Part shown: piece after piece, positions 24,782-33,542 of the stretch
Layout: every line of letters begins with the position of its first letter
How positions within the stretch are numbered: position 1 is the first letter of the stretch
Assembly: GCF_014651075.1 (NCBI RefSeq)
Contig: NZ_BMWE01000009.1
Span: 186,001-250,000, forward strand
Source: Streptomyces djakartensis
GTDB taxonomy: Bacteria > Actinomycetota > Actinomycetes > Streptomycetales > Streptomycetaceae
Direction of reading: 5' to 3'
Length of the DNA: 64,000 nucleotides
Translations under genes and position numbers: made by a program
Notes under the pieces: model-generated
The model's input: the letters and a program-made list of their open reading frames with translations, nothing else
Database searches by the model: none
Told to the model about the DNA's origin: nothing

Positions 24782-25504
24782 CTATTCGGCCGACCGGGCA
24801 GCCGCCTCCCTCTCCTCCGCGGCCCTCTCCTCCGCCTCCATCTCCGCGAACACGTCGATCGGCGCGGGCGCCTTCGCCAGGAACACCCAGGTCAGGTACA
24901 CGGCGAGCAGGAACGGCGGGATCTTCAGGACGACCAGGACCCAGCCCAGCTGCGTGGTGTCGGCCCACCAGTACAGCGGGAAGAGGATCGCGCACTTGGC
25001 GAGCAGGATCGCGCCCCAGGCGTAACTGGCTTTCGCGTACGCCTTCTTGCGACCGGGGTTCCGCGTCCGCCAGGAGAGGTTCTCCTTGAAGACCGGACCG
25101 AGGATCAACCCGATCAGCGGAACACCGCACAGGGTCGTGATGATGTACGCCAGCCCGAGGCCCAGCGTGTAGAGCATGCCGGGCAGGTAGAAGTCCTTGG
25201 CGTTGCCGGTCATCATCGCGAAGACGACGCCGAAGGCCACACCGAAGACGCCGCTGAAGGCGTGCTTGACGGTGTCCCTCGTCACGAGCCGGACCACGAC
25301 CAGCACCAGCGACACGGCCAGCGCCGCGATCGCCGACATGTGCAGGTCCTTGTTGATCGTGTAGATGGTGACGAAGAGCAGGCCGGGCAGCACCGTCTCG
25401 ACCATGCCCCGCAGGCCGCCGAACGCCTCGAACAGGGCGGCCTCGGTCACCGCCCGGGCGTCGTCCGCAGATGTCTCTTCGGTCGGCTTGTCGAGCGACG
25501 TCAC
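24782..25504 (-). CDS. DUF3159 membrane protein
   Basis: 240 residues from a GTG with GGGAG upstream. About five or six helices lie between residues 35 and 205. The core ETVLPGLLFVTIYTINKDL ... VFGVAFGVVFAMMTGNAKDFYLPG ... PLYWWADTTQLGW is typical of DUF3159, an actinobacterial family of unknown function found next to ceoBC (Rv2693c-like position). A charged C-terminal tail (EMEAEERAAEEREAAARSAE) is cytoplasmic. Its start lies 3 bases after the stop of the OB-fold gene, making a two-gene operon. Confidence 0.88.
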   Translation of the reverse strand: MTSLDKPTEETSADDARAVTEAALFEAFGGLRGMVETVLPGLLFVTIYTINKDLHMSAIAALAVSLVLVVVRLVTRDTVKHAFSGVFGVAFGVVFAMMTGNAKDFYLPGMLYTLGLGLAYIITTLCGVPLIGLILGPVFKENLSWRTRNPGRKKAYAKASYAWGAILLAKCAILFPLYWWADTTQLGWVLVVLKIPPFLLAVYLTWVFLAKAPAPIDVFAEMEAEERAAEEREAAARSAE

Positions 25505-25507
25505 CGG

Positions 25508-25906
25508 CTACTCCCGTCCGAGGGGTCTCAGTTCGTACTTGGGATTGAACAACACCCGGCGGCCCCGGCTCATCGAGATCCGGCCCGATGCGATCAGCTT
25601 GCGCCCCGGCTCTATGCCGACGATGGAGCGTCTGCCGAGCCACACCACGTCCAGCGCGGCGGAGCCGTCGAACAGCTCGGCCTCCAGGGCCGGGACTCCG
25701 GCGCGCGGTCGCAGGGTGACCGTGCGCAAGGTACCAGTAACCGTCACTACCTGCCGGTCGTGACAGTCTCCGATCCGGATGCAGCCGGTGGTCTCGGAGT
25801 CCTCTCGCAGTTCCTCGGACTCCAGGTCCTCCTGCGAGGAGGAGAGCCGGTCGAGCATGCGCCGGAACCGGCCCGCCGGCTTCTGCGAACGAGGAACAGC
25901 ACTCAT
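25508..25906 (-). CDS. OB-fold nucleic acid-binding domain protein
   Basis: 132 residues. After a basic N-terminus and an acidic linker, residues 40-130 form an OB-fold resembling the anti-codon/nucleic-acid-binding type: GDCHDRQVVTVTGTLRTVTLRPRAGVPALEAELFDG and GRRSIVGIEPGRKLIASGRIS. This matches the Rv2694c-type protein in the same context. A TACGCT hexamer six or seven bases before the ATG, and no clear ribosome-binding site, suggest a leaderless transcript. Binding to RNA or single-stranded DNA is inferred from the fold. Confidence 0.85.
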   Translation of the reverse strand: MSAVPRSQKPAGRFRRMLDRLSSSQEDLESEELREDSETTGCIRIGDCHDRQVVTVTGTLRTVTLRPRAGVPALEAELFDGSAALDVVWLGRRSIVGIEPGRKLIASGRISMSRGRRVLFNPKYELRPLGRE

Positions 25907-25993
25907 GTCTAGAGCGTACCGGGGCGCCCTGACAGTCTCGAAGCCCCGTGGCGAGGCCCCTGTGTCTCCCGGCCCCCGGTCCCGTATCCACGC

Positions 25994-26677
25994 TCACTTC
26001 TCGAAGCGATACCCCATCCCCGGCTCGGTGATGAAGTGCTTGGGATGCGAGGGGTCCGCCTCCAGCTTCCGCCGCAGCTGTGCCATGTACACGCGCAGAT
26101 AGTTGGTCTCCGTCCCGTACGACGGCCCCCACACCTCCTGGAGCAGCTGCTTCTGCCCGACGAGGCGGCCCCCGTTGCGCACCAGGACCTCCAGCAGATG
26201 CCACTCCGTGGGGGTCAGCCGTACGTCCTTCCCGGCCCGGTTGACCTTCTTCGCGGCCAGGTCGACGGTGAACTCGTCGGTCTCCACGAGCACGTCGTCC
26301 TCACCTCCTCCGGCCGGTTCGGCCCGGCGCACGGCGGCCCGCAGCCGGGCCAGCAGCTCGTCCATCCCGAACGGCTTGGTGACGTAGTCGTCGGCGCCCG
26401 CGTCCAGCGCCTCGACCTTCTCGTCGGAGGAGTGCCGGGCGGACAGCACCAGGACGGGCACCCGGGTCCAGCCGCGCAGGCCCCGGATCACCTCGACCCC
26501 GTCCATGTCGGGCAGTCCGAGGTCGAGGACGATCACGTCGGGGTGGCGGGCGGCGGCGAGCCGGAGGGCGGTGGCACCGTCGTGGGCCGCGTCGACCTCG
26601 TACTTGCGCGCCTTGAGGTTGATCACGAGGGCCCGCACGATCTGCGGCTCGTCGTCGACCACCAGCACCCGGGTCAT
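25994..26677 (-). CDS. kdpE: KdpE-type response regulator
   Basis: 227 residues: receiver domain 1-120 with phospho-acceptor D52 and the conserved K in VTKPFG, then an OmpR/PhoB winged helix (LTPTEWHLLEVLVRNGGRLVGQKQLLQEVWG ... YLRVYMAQLRRKLE). Sequence and pairing with a KdpD-type kinase identify it as KdpE. Its ATG overlaps the kdpD stop (ATGA). KdpE normally activates kdpFABC under potassium limitation or osmotic stress. No kdpFABC genes are in this window, so the target is elsewhere or different. Confidence 0.9.
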   Translation of the reverse strand: MTRVLVVDDEPQIVRALVINLKARKYEVDAAHDGATALRLAAARHPDVIVLDLGLPDMDGVEVIRGLRGWTRVPVLVLSARHSSDEKVEALDAGADDYVTKPFGMDELLARLRAAVRRAEPAGGGEDDVLVETDEFTVDLAAKKVNRAGKDVRLTPTEWHLLEVLVRNGGRLVGQKQLLQEVWGPSYGTETNYLRVYMAQLRRKLEADPSHPKHFITEPGMGYRFEK

Positions 26678-29217
26678 GAGGCCTGCCTTTCTCGTTCCGC
26701 CGGCCGGCGGGGCTCCGGACGCGTTCGCGCGGCGCGGAGGGTGAGGACCATGGTCAGTCCGCCGCCGGGTGTGTCCTCGGCGTCCAGGGTGCCGTCCATG
26801 GCCTCGGCGAAGCCGCGCGCCACGGCGAGACCCAAACCCACTCCGGCGCCCCGCGGGGCGTCGCCGTAGCGCTGGAACGGTTCGAATATGCGGCCCTTGG
26901 CCTCGTCGGGAACGCCCGGCCCCCGGTCGACCACCCGTACCTCGACCCGGTCGGCGAGGGCGCTGGCGGCGACCAGTACGGGCACACCGGGCGGACTGTA
27001 CTTGACGGCGTTCTCGACCAGGTTGGCCATCGACCGTTCCAGCAGCCCGGGGTCCACGCCCACCATGGGCAGGCCCTCCGGGACGTCCAGGTCGACACTG
27101 CCCTCCGGTACGCCGCCGAGCGCCATCGGCACGACCTCGTCGAGGTCGATCTCGCGGATCAGCGGGGTCACCGTGCCGGTCTGGAGCCGGGACATGTCGA
27201 GCAGGTTCCCGACGAGGTGGTCGAGGCGGTCGGCGCCCTCCTCGATGCCCGCCAGCAGCTCCGCCCGGTCCTCCTCGGACCACTCGACGTCCCGGGCGCG
27301 CAGGGAGGACACCGCCGCCTTGATGCCGGCGAGCGGGGTGCGCAGGTCATGGCTGACGGCCGCCAGCAGCGCCGTACGGATGCGGTTGCCCTCCTCGAGC
27401 GCGCGGGCCCGGTCGGCCTCCTCCTGAAGCCGGCGGCGGTCCAGCACGACGGCCGCCTGGGCGGCGAAGGCGGCCAGCACCCGGCGGTCCTCGGCGGGCA
27501 GGACCCGGCCGGTCAGCGCGAGCGCCATGTGATCACCGACCGGCACGTCCACGTCCGCCTGGTCGGGCCGCTCGACGGGGCGCCCCTGGCCGACGCGGCC
27601 GGCGCAGGTCCACGGCTCGATGTCACCGGCCCGCTCCAGCAGGGCCGCCGACTCCATGCCGAACGTCTCCCGGACGCGCTCCAGCAGGTCCTCCAGGCCG
27701 GTCTCGCCGCGCAGCACGTTGCCCGCCAGGAAGGACAGGATCTCCGACTCGGCCCGCAGCCGGGCCGCCTGGTGGGTGCGGCGGGCGGCGAGGCCGACGA
27801 CGGAGGCCACGGCCACACCGACGGCCACGAAGATCACGATGGCGACGATGTTCTTCGGGTCGGCGATGGTCCACCGGTGCAGGGGCGGTGTGTAGAAGTA
27901 GTTCAGCAGCAGCGAGCCCACCGCCGCCGAGGCCAGCGCCGGGAACAGCCCGCCCAGCAGGGCCGCGGCCACCGTCAGCGCCAGGAACAGCAGCATGTCG
28001 TTGGCCAGGCCGAGGTGGACCGTGCTGAGCAGCGCCGTCAGGACCGGTGGCCCCGCCACCCCCACGATCCAGCCCCACACCCGCCGGGACCGCCCGAGGC
28101 GCGCGCCCCGGGCCACCGGCAGGCCGCGGCCCTTGGCGACCTCGTCGTGGGTGACGATGTGCACGTCGAGGTCCGGCCCGGAATCCCGGGCGACGGTCGC
28201 TCCCACGCCGGGTCCGAAGACGTACTGCCAGGTCTTGCGGCGCGAGGAGCCCAGCACGATCTGGGTGGCGTTCACCCCGCGGGCGAAGGCGAGCAGGGCG
28301 GCCGGTATGTCGTCGCCGACGACGTGGTGGAAGGTGCCGCCGAGGTCCTCCACCAGGGTCCGCTGCACCGCGAGTTCCTTGGGCGAGGCCGAGGTCAGTC
28401 CGTCGCTGCGGGCTATGTAGACGGCCAGCACCTCGCCGCCGGCGCCCTTCTCGGCCAGCCGCGCGCCCCGGCGGATCAGCGTCCGGCCCTCCGGTCCACC
28501 GGTCAGCCCGACCACGATCCGCTCGCGCGAGCCCCAGATCCTCGACACCCGGTGCTCGCTGCGGTACTGGGTGAGGTGGGCGTCGACCCGGTCGGCCACC
28601 CACAGCAGCGCCAGCTCGCGCAGCGCGGTCAGGTTGCCGGGCCGGAAGTAGTTCGACAGGGCGGCGTCGACCTTGTCGGGCCGGTAGATGTTGCCGTGCG
28701 CCATCCGCCGCCGCAGTGCCTCGGGCGACATGTCGACCAGCTCGACCTGGTCGGCCCGCCGTACCACCTCGTCCGGAACCGTCTCCTGCTGCCGCACCCC
28801 GGTGATCGACTCGACCACGTCGCCGAGCGACTCCAGGTGCTGGATGTTGACGGTGGAGACCACGTCGATACCCGCGGCGAGCAGCTCCTCCACATCCTGC
28901 CAGCGCTTGGCGTTGCGGGAGCCGGGTACGTTCGTGTGGGCGAGTTCGTCGACCAGGGCGACCTGCGGGCGGCGGGCGAGGACGCCGTCCAGGTCCATCT
29001 CGGGGAAGACACCGCCGCGGTACTCCAGCCGCCTGCGCGGCACCTGCTCCAGACCGTGCAGCATCACCTCGGTGCGCTGCCGGTCGTGGTGCTCGACGAA
29101 GGCCACCACGCAGTCCGTGCCCCGCTCGACGCGCCGGTGTGCCTCGGAGAGCATCGCGTACGTCTTTCCGACGCCCGGTGCCGCACCGAGGTAGATCCGG
29201 AGCTTGCCGCGTCCCAC
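26674..29217 (-). CDS. kdpD: KdpD-type sensor histidine kinase
   Basis: 847 residues, near the usual 850-900. An N-terminal KdpD domain has the Walker A motif GAAPGVGKT at 11-19. A USP-like domain follows (RIVVGLTGGPEGRTLIRRGA ... VLGSSRRKTWQY). Four membrane helices lie around residues 390-490 (GPPVLTALLSTVHLGLANDML onward). A GAF-like stretch, the H-box AVSHDLRTPLAGIKAAV and an HATPase domain with LVENAVKYS and GVGLGLAVARGF complete it. GTG start with a weak site. It senses potassium or turgor in known systems. Co-location with ceoBC about 2 kb away gives this segment a potassium-homeostasis theme. Confidence 0.92.
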   Translation of the reverse strand: MGRGKLRIYLGAAPGVGKTYAMLSEAHRRVERGTDCVVAFVEHHDRQRTEVMLHGLEQVPRRRLEYRGGVFPEMDLDGVLARRPQVALVDELAHTNVPGSRNAKRWQDVEELLAAGIDVVSTVNIQHLESLGDVVESITGVRQQETVPDEVVRRADQVELVDMSPEALRRRMAHGNIYRPDKVDAALSNYFRPGNLTALRELALLWVADRVDAHLTQYRSEHRVSRIWGSRERIVVGLTGGPEGRTLIRRGARLAEKGAGGEVLAVYIARSDGLTSASPKELAVQRTLVEDLGGTFHHVVGDDIPAALLAFARGVNATQIVLGSSRRKTWQYVFGPGVGATVARDSGPDLDVHIVTHDEVAKGRGLPVARGARLGRSRRVWGWIVGVAGPPVLTALLSTVHLGLANDMLLFLALTVAAALLGGLFPALASAAVGSLLLNYFYTPPLHRWTIADPKNIVAIVIFVAVGVAVASVVGLAARRTHQAARLRAESEILSFLAGNVLRGETGLEDLLERVRETFGMESAALLERAGDIEPWTCAGRVGQGRPVERPDQADVDVPVGDHMALALTGRVLPAEDRRVLAAFAAQAAVVLDRRRLQEEADRARALEEGNRIRTALLAAVSHDLRTPLAGIKAAVSSLRARDVEWSEEDRAELLAGIEEGADRLDHLVGNLLDMSRLQTGTVTPLIREIDLDEVVPMALGGVPEGSVDLDVPEGLPMVGVDPGLLERSMANLVENAVKYSPPGVPVLVAASALADRVEVRVVDRGPGVPDEAKGRIFEPFQRYGDAPRGAGVGLGLAVARGFAEAMDGTLDAEDTPGGGLTMVLTLRAARTRPEPRRPAERERQAS

Positions 29218-29392
29218 GGCCTCATTGTCTTCCGGTCTGCCGACTGCGCAGCGTCGACCTTACGGCCGACCATCACGGCGAACGGGTGCCGGGCGCGGCT
29301 CGGGGACCGTCTTTGACGGAACTCTGACGCGCGGAGGTGAACGCGCAGCGCTCTGTGAACGCCAGGCGTGGGACGGAAACGTGGGCGGGAAA

Positions 29393-29423
29393 AGGGCCGC
29401 ATCCCCTCTCGGGATGCGGCCCT
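29393..29423 (-). terminator. Intrinsic terminator after the DUF3710 gene
   Basis: Arms AGGGCCGCATCCC and GGGATGCGGCCCT (13 bp, perfect) enclose a 5-base loop. Read on the minus strand the hairpin is followed by TTTTCCC. It closes the dut-DUF3710 transcription unit. Confidence 0.85.
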
Positions 29424-29439
29424 GATGTCGTCACGACGC

Positions 29440-30192
29440 TCAGCGGACCTCGGTGATCTCCGGTCCGCGCTGGAGCTGGCCCATGCCGCCGGCGAAGCGG
29501 GAGCCCTCCTCCTGCTGGACGCCCTCGGGGACCATCTGCGCGTCGTTCGGCAGCTTCAGCACGATCGGGTCCCGGGGCGCCATGGGCCCCTCGCCGCGGA
29601 CCACGACCGTGTCCCTGAAGATCTGCTCGAGCAGGCCGGCGGCCTGCGGCTGCACCGCGCCCTGGCCCGAGATGACTCCGCGCAGGAACCAGCGGGGGCC
29701 GTCCACACCGACGAACCGCACGACCTGGAAGCCGCCCGTGCCGTCCGGCAGCTGCACCGGCACCTGGGCCCGCAGCTCCCAGCCCAGCGGTCCCTCGACC
29801 TCGTCGACGATGCCGCCCTGCTGGGTGATGCCGGCGCCGATCTCCTCGCGCACCTCACCCCAGATGCCCTCACGCTTGGGCGCGGCGAAGCCCTGGAGCT
29901 GGATGGCGCTGTCCCGCAGCACGACCGTCGCCGCCACGATCGCGTCACCCGCGACCTCGACCCTCAGCTCCATGCCGTCGACGCCCGGTACGAACAGCCC
30001 GCCCAGGTCGACCCGGCCCTCGGCCGGGTCACGCACCTCGGAGCTGTCCCAGGGCCCGTCGGGCCGCGGCGCCGGCTCGAGCCTCAGGCGCTCGCCCTCA
30101 CCGTCCGCCTCAGTGTCGACACCGTCGACGACCTGCTCGGCCTCGCCGGCCGCGTCCTCGGCGGCATCCCTCTTCTTGCGACGTCCGAACAC
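29440..30192 (-). CDS. DUF3710 protein
   Basis: 250 residues from a GTG with GGAAGGA seven bases upstream. The first 40 residues are charged and disordered (FGRRKKRDAAEDAAGEAE). The DUF3710 core follows, with RVDLGGLFVPGVDGMELRVE, KREGIWGEVREEIGAGIT and RFVGVDGPRWFLRGVISGQGA. This is an actinobacterial family of unknown function next to dut (Rv2696c-like position). No membrane helices. The start is 1 base after the dut stop region, so the two genes form an operon. Confidence 0.88.
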   Translation of the reverse strand: MFGRRKKRDAAEDAAGEAEQVVDGVDTEADGEGERLRLEPAPRPDGPWDSSEVRDPAEGRVDLGGLFVPGVDGMELRVEVAGDAIVAATVVLRDSAIQLQGFAAPKREGIWGEVREEIGAGITQQGGIVDEVEGPLGWELRAQVPVQLPDGTGGFQVVRFVGVDGPRWFLRGVISGQGAVQPQAAGLLEQIFRDTVVVRGEGPMAPRDPIVLKLPNDAQMVPEGVQQEEGSRFAGGMGQLQRGPEITEVR

Positions 30193-30193
30193 G

Positions 30194-30760
30194 TCACTGT
30201 CCTTCCCGGTCGGATACGACCGAAGCGTATCGATTCCCACCCGTCTGACCGCCGAAGGCGGCCTGACCGCTTGTGCCGCTCATCCCGTCCACCGCGGCGT
30301 GGCCTCCGGTGGATCCGAAGCCCCCCTCGGCCCGCGCGGAGTCGGGAAGCTCCGCCACCTCCTGGAAGCGGACCCTCTCGACCTGCTGGACAACCAGTTG
30401 GGCAATCCGGTCGAAGCGCTCGAACCGCACGTCCTCGCGCGGGTCGAGATTCACCACGATCACCTTGATCTCCCCACGGTACCCGGCATCAACCGTCCCC
30501 GGGGCATTCACCAGGGCGACGCCGCAGCGAGCGGCAAGACCGGATCGTGGGTGCACGAAGGCCGCGTACCCCTCCGGCAGTGCCACAGACACTCCCGTGG
30601 GCAGCACGGCCCGCTCCCCCGGGGCCAGTTGGCAGGCCTCCGTGGTGCGCAGATCGGCTCCCGCGTCACCGGGATGCGCATACGACGGAAGCGGCACCTC
30701 GGGGTCGACGCGCCGGATCAGCACGTCCACGGGGTGACGACTCATAGGGCTGGTAGTCAT
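30194..30760 (-). CDS. dut: dUTP diphosphatase
   Basis: 188 residues as read from an ATG six bases after GGAAA; ATGs 15 bases downstream and 18 bases upstream are alternatives. All five motifs of the trimeric dUTPase are present: HPGDAGADL (29-37), PRSGLAAR (71-78), NAPGTVDAGYRG (85-96), DRIAQLVV (117-124) and the flexible C-terminal EGGFGSTGGH (145-154). It hydrolyses dUTP to dUMP, keeping uracil out of DNA and feeding dTMP synthesis. A Gly/Ser-rich tail of about 35 residues extends past motif V. The upstream spacer holds tandem repeats. Confidence 0.95.
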   Translation of the reverse strand: MTTSPMSRHPVDVLIRRVDPEVPLPSYAHPGDAGADLRTTEACQLAPGERAVLPTGVSVALPEGYAAFVHPRSGLAARCGVALVNAPGTVDAGYRGEIKVIVVNLDPREDVRFERFDRIAQLVVQQVERVRFQEVAELPDSARAEGGFGSTGGHAAVDGMSGTSGQAAFGGQTGGNRYASVVSDREGQ

Positions 30761-30882
30761 GGGGTTTTCCAGGCTCATGTGGCTCGTGAGGGAACTGGGG
30801 ATCGTGAGGTCTTCCGGGTGGCGCTTGCAGGGGCAGCGCCCGTCGAGGCGCCCTCCGGCTGGAGGGGCCACCCGGTTCGCAC

Positions 30883-30995
30883 GGGCTCCCCGGACCGAAG
30901 AGGCTTCTGTGGCCCGCAGGGTTCCCCGGACTCAAGAGGTCCTTGTGACGGAGGGTTCCCCGGACTCGTGTGGCGGTCCGCGGCCAAGAGGCCCT
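30883..30995. repeat. Imperfect tandem repeat, 34-36 bp units
   Basis: Three units begin with GGGCTCCCCGGACC or GGGTTCCCCGGACTC at 30883, 30919 and 30953. The units diverge in their second half but keep an AAGAGG motif. They fill the 240-base spacer between the thioesterase gene and dut, on the strand copied into the dut leader. Confidence 0.7.
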
Positions 30996-31001
30996 CCCCG
31001 C

Positions 31002-31586
31002 TCACGGGTTCACCTCGAACGCACGGGTGCGCCGGAGCTGGTCCGGGTCGTTCATGGCGGCCTGGATCTCCTCCCGGCGGCCGTGCCGGACGAAGTGGTC
31101 GACCCTCACCTCGACGAACAGCGCGTCGGCGCGGACGGCGACCGGCCCGTCCGGGCCGCCGATGCGTCCGGTGGCGGTCGAGAAGATCTTCCGTCCGGCC
31201 ACCGCCGTCACCTCGGCCTCCAGGTACAGCGTGCTGCCGACGGGCACGGGCCGTATGAAGTCGGTCTCCAGCCGTCCGGTCACGGCGATCGTGCGCAGCA
31301 GCCAGTTCAGCGAACCGAGGGTCTCGTCCAGGGCGGTGGCGAGCACACCGCCGTGTGCGAGGCCGGGGGCTCCCTGGTGGGCGGGCCGGACGGTGAACTC
31401 CGCGGTGAGCGACACGCCCTCGCCGGCCCGCGCCTCCAGGTGCAGCCCGTGCGGCTGGTCGCCGCCACAGCCGAAGCACTGGCCGTAGTGCGCGCCGAGG
31501 AGCTCACCGGGCGCCGGAGCGTCCGGGTGGCGCACCGGTGGCACGGCGCCGGCCGGAGGCTGAAGAGCTGGGGAAGTACCACTCAC
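31002..31586 (-). CDS. PaaI/YbgC-type hotdog thioesterase
   Basis: 194 residues from GTG. The hotdog core begins at GAHYGQCFGCGGDQPHGLHLEA, with HQGAPGLAHGGVLATALDETLG (HGG and the catalytic acidic residue on the central helix) and TGRLETDFIRPVPVGSTLYLEAEV following. It hydrolyses acyl-CoA thioesters; substrate unknown. A TAAGGT hexamer about 8 bases before the GTG suggests a leaderless transcript. It is divergent from the DUF3093 gene with a 58-base spacer that holds the palindrome GCCAAGCTTGGC at 31630-31641. Confidence 0.88.
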   Translation of the reverse strand: MSGTSPALQPPAGAVPPVRHPDAPAPGELLGAHYGQCFGCGGDQPHGLHLEARAGEGVSLTAEFTVRPAHQGAPGLAHGGVLATALDETLGSLNWLLRTIAVTGRLETDFIRPVPVGSTLYLEAEVTAVAGRKIFSTATGRIGGPDGPVAVRADALFVEVRVDHFVRHGRREEIQAAMNDPDQLRRTRAFEVNP

Positions 31587-31644
31587 AGCCGCAGACCTTA
31601 CCCGCGCGTCGGCCCGCCGCGGACACCGTGCCAAGCTTGGCTCC

Positions 31645-32103
31645 ATGCAGCTCTCCGCCGCCCCGTACGAAGAACGCCTCACCGCTCCCCGGTCCTGGTG
31701 GCTGATCTCGTTCCTCGTCGGGGTCTCCATGGCCCTGGTTCTGCTTCCGTTCGGCACGCTGCCGATGCTCGGCGGCCTGGCCGGGGGCACCGCGGTCGCG
31801 GCCGTCGCCGCGAGTTCGTACGGCTCGATCCGGATCCGCGTGGTGGGCGACTCGCTGATCGCGGGTGAGGCGAAGATCCCGGTGGCGGCACTGGGCGAGG
31901 CGGAGGTACTGGACGCGGAGGAGGCCCGCGCCTGGCGCACCCACAAGGCCGACACACGCGCCTTCATGCTGCTGCGCGCCTACATCCCCACGGCCCTGCG
32001 CGTGGAGGTCACGGATCCGGAGGACCCGACTCCGTACCTGTACCTGTCCACGCGCGAGCCGGAGCGCCTGGCTGAGGCGCTGAGGGTGGCGAAGGGTGCG
32101 TAG
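31645..32103 (+). CDS. DUF3093 membrane protein
   Basis: 152 residues. Two adjacent helices (WWLISFLVGVSMALVLLPFG and MLGGLAGGTAVAAVAASSYG) are followed by a soluble DUF3093 domain with IRIRVVGDSLIAGEAKIPVAALGEAEVLD and DPTPYLYLSTREPERLAEAL, a PH-like membrane-protein fold seen across actinobacteria (Rv2698-like position). Function unknown. No ribosome-binding site is evident, so leaderless translation is possible. Confidence 0.88.
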   Translation: MQLSAAPYEERLTAPRSWWLISFLVGVSMALVLLPFGTLPMLGGLAGGTAVAAVAASSYGSIRIRVVGDSLIAGEAKIPVAALGEAEVLDAEEARAWRTHKADTRAFMLLRAYIPTALRVEVTDPEDPTPYLYLSTREPERLAEALRVAKGA

Positions 32104-32170
32104 CACATGCGCGCGGACCTTCACCCGGCGGCGTGCCTGACGACAGGCATACGCGCGCTCTCGTGCCGCC

Positions 32171-33127
32171 TCAGCGTCCGTCGTCGCGCTTGCCGTGCTC
32201 GTCGTGCTCGCGGCGCCCGAGGGGGTCGTGCATGATCTCGCTCATCTCCAGGGCGTCCGCCGGGCGCTCCAGTGCGGGCAGCGCCTCGAGGGCCTCCCAG
32301 GGCACCTGAATCCTGCGCAGGTCCTCGCGGATCCGGGTGGCGAGCTTTCTGGTCTCGCTGCGGTTCATGGCCGCCCCGACGGCGGCGCCCACCAGGAAGG
32401 GAATCAGGTTCGGCATGTTGCGGACCATCCGCTTCATGATCCGCTGCCGCAGCTCGCGCTTCATGCGGCTGTTCAGCGCCGTGCTCACGGTCGACGGCCT
32501 GGTCGCGTCGATCCCGCGCTCCCCCGACCACGAGTCGAGGTACGCCGTGCTGCGCTGCTTGAGATTGCCGGGCGGCCGTACGCCGTAGACCTCGTGGAGT
32601 TCGGCGATCAGCTTCAGTTCGATCGCGGCGACACCGGTGACCTCGGCGGCGAGTTCCGTCGGCATCGCGGGCGGCACGGGGAGCATCGCTGCCGCGCCGA
32701 CACCGGCTCCGACCGCCGCCGTCGCCTTCGCCGCTCCCGTGACGAGCTTGTCCGCGAGCTCTTCGGGCCCGAGGCCCGGGAACTGCCTGCGCAGGGTCGC
32801 CAGGTCCCGTACGGGGACCCGCGGGGCCAGTTCGATGATCCGGTCGGCCAGGTCGGCGAGCGCGGCCCGGGCCCGGACCGAGCCCTTGCGGGCGCCCTCC
32901 CTGGCCCTCTGCCGGAGCGTCCCCGCCGTCCGCCGGGCGACGGGTGCGGGGACGTCCGCGGACGCCGGGAGGTCACCCCGGTCCGCTGCGGGTTCGAGCG
33001 AGGCCGCCCCCGTTCCGGTGGTGCCTCGCTCGTCGTCAAGCGCGCCGTACCGCGGGCCGTCGATCGGCCCTTCGTCCGCCTTCCGCTTGGTCAGGCGGCG
33101 CTTCCAGGGAGGGGTCGAGCCAGTCAC
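32171..33127 (-). CDS. Hypothetical actinobacterial protein with glycine-rich helices
   Basis: 318 residues from GTG. Not confidently recognised. The first 90 residues are charged and disordered. Residues 125-190 hold two small-residue helices (TGAAKATAAVGAGVGAAAML and PTELAAEVTGVAAIELKLIAELHEVYG) reminiscent of EcsC-like proteins. Another hydrophobic stretch (LIPFLVGAAVGAAMNR) lies near 250. The tail is charged (RREHDEHGKRDDGR). It starts 13 bases after the DUF4193 stop on the same strand, so the two form an operon. A membrane-associated role is guessed from the helices only. Confidence 0.7.
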   Translation of the reverse strand: MTGSTPPWKRRLTKRKADEGPIDGPRYGALDDERGTTGTGAASLEPAADRGDLPASADVPAPVARRTAGTLRQRAREGARKGSVRARAALADLADRIIELAPRVPVRDLATLRRQFPGLGPEELADKLVTGAAKATAAVGAGVGAAAMLPVPPAMPTELAAEVTGVAAIELKLIAELHEVYGVRPPGNLKQRSTAYLDSWSGERGIDATRPSTVSTALNSRMKRELRQRIMKRMVRNMPNLIPFLVGAAVGAAMNRSETRKLATRIREDLRRIQVPWEALEALPALERPADALEMSEIMHDPLGRREHDEHGKRDDGR

Positions 33128-33140
33128 GGCCGACCCCGCC

Positions 33141-33437
33141 TCAGTCGCAGTCGCGGCAGATCGGCTGGCCGTTCTTCTCCCGGGCCAGCTGGCTGCGGTG
33201 GTGCACCAGGAAGCAGCTCATGCAGGTGAACTCGTCCTGCTGCTTCGGGAGCACCCGGACGGCCAGCTCCTCGTTCGAAAGGTCGGCGCCGGGAAGCTCG
33301 AGGCCCTCGGCGGCCTCGAACTCGTCGACGTCCACGGCGGATGCCGACTTGTCGTTTCGTCGAGCCTTCAGCTCTTCGAGGCTGTCCGAGTCGACGTCGT
33401 CGTCGGTCTTGCGTGGAGTGTCGTAATCGGTTGCCAT
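33141..33437 (-). CDS. DUF4193 zinc-ribbon protein
   Basis: 98 residues from an ATG with GGGGGAGA upstream. An acidic N-terminal half (TPRKTDDDVDSDSLEELKARR) precedes a C-terminal zinc ribbon with CMSC and CRDC pairs (PKQQDEFTCMSCFLVHHRSQLA ... ICRDCD). This is DUF4193, nearly universal in actinobacteria (Rv2699c-like position), of unproven function. The paired C-x2-C knuckles and acidic tail resemble small RNA polymerase- or ribosome-binding proteins, but that is speculation. Confidence 0.9.
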   Translation of the reverse strand: MATDYDTPRKTDDDVDSDSLEELKARRNDKSASAVDVDEFEAAEGLELPGADLSNEELAVRVLPKQQDEFTCMSCFLVHHRSQLAREKNGQPICRDCD

Positions 33438-33521
33438 GTCGCTCTCCCCCTCTGGGTGTCTGCGGTGTCTCCAGCGCACTAACGCGTGAGAGGCCGGACT
33501 TGTGCCCGACCTGAGGCGGAG

Positions 33522-33542
33522 ATTTTGCCTCACATCAAGGTC
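33522..33542. promoter_or_regulatory. Dyad upstream of the DUF4193 gene
   Basis: TGAGGC-N9-GCCTCA, perfect 6-bp arms, 85 bases before the DUF4193 start. It is placed as a possible operator; the binding protein is unknown. Confidence 0.3.

Noticed and set aside
27217..29316. A 699-residue open frame antisense to kdpD
   Set aside because: Same cause: third-position GC opens the opposite frame. No recognisable domain, and kdpD is intact.
30883..30995. Possible CRISPR-like repeats
   Set aside because: Units are imperfect, tandem and without unique spacers of constant length; this is a simple tandem repeat.
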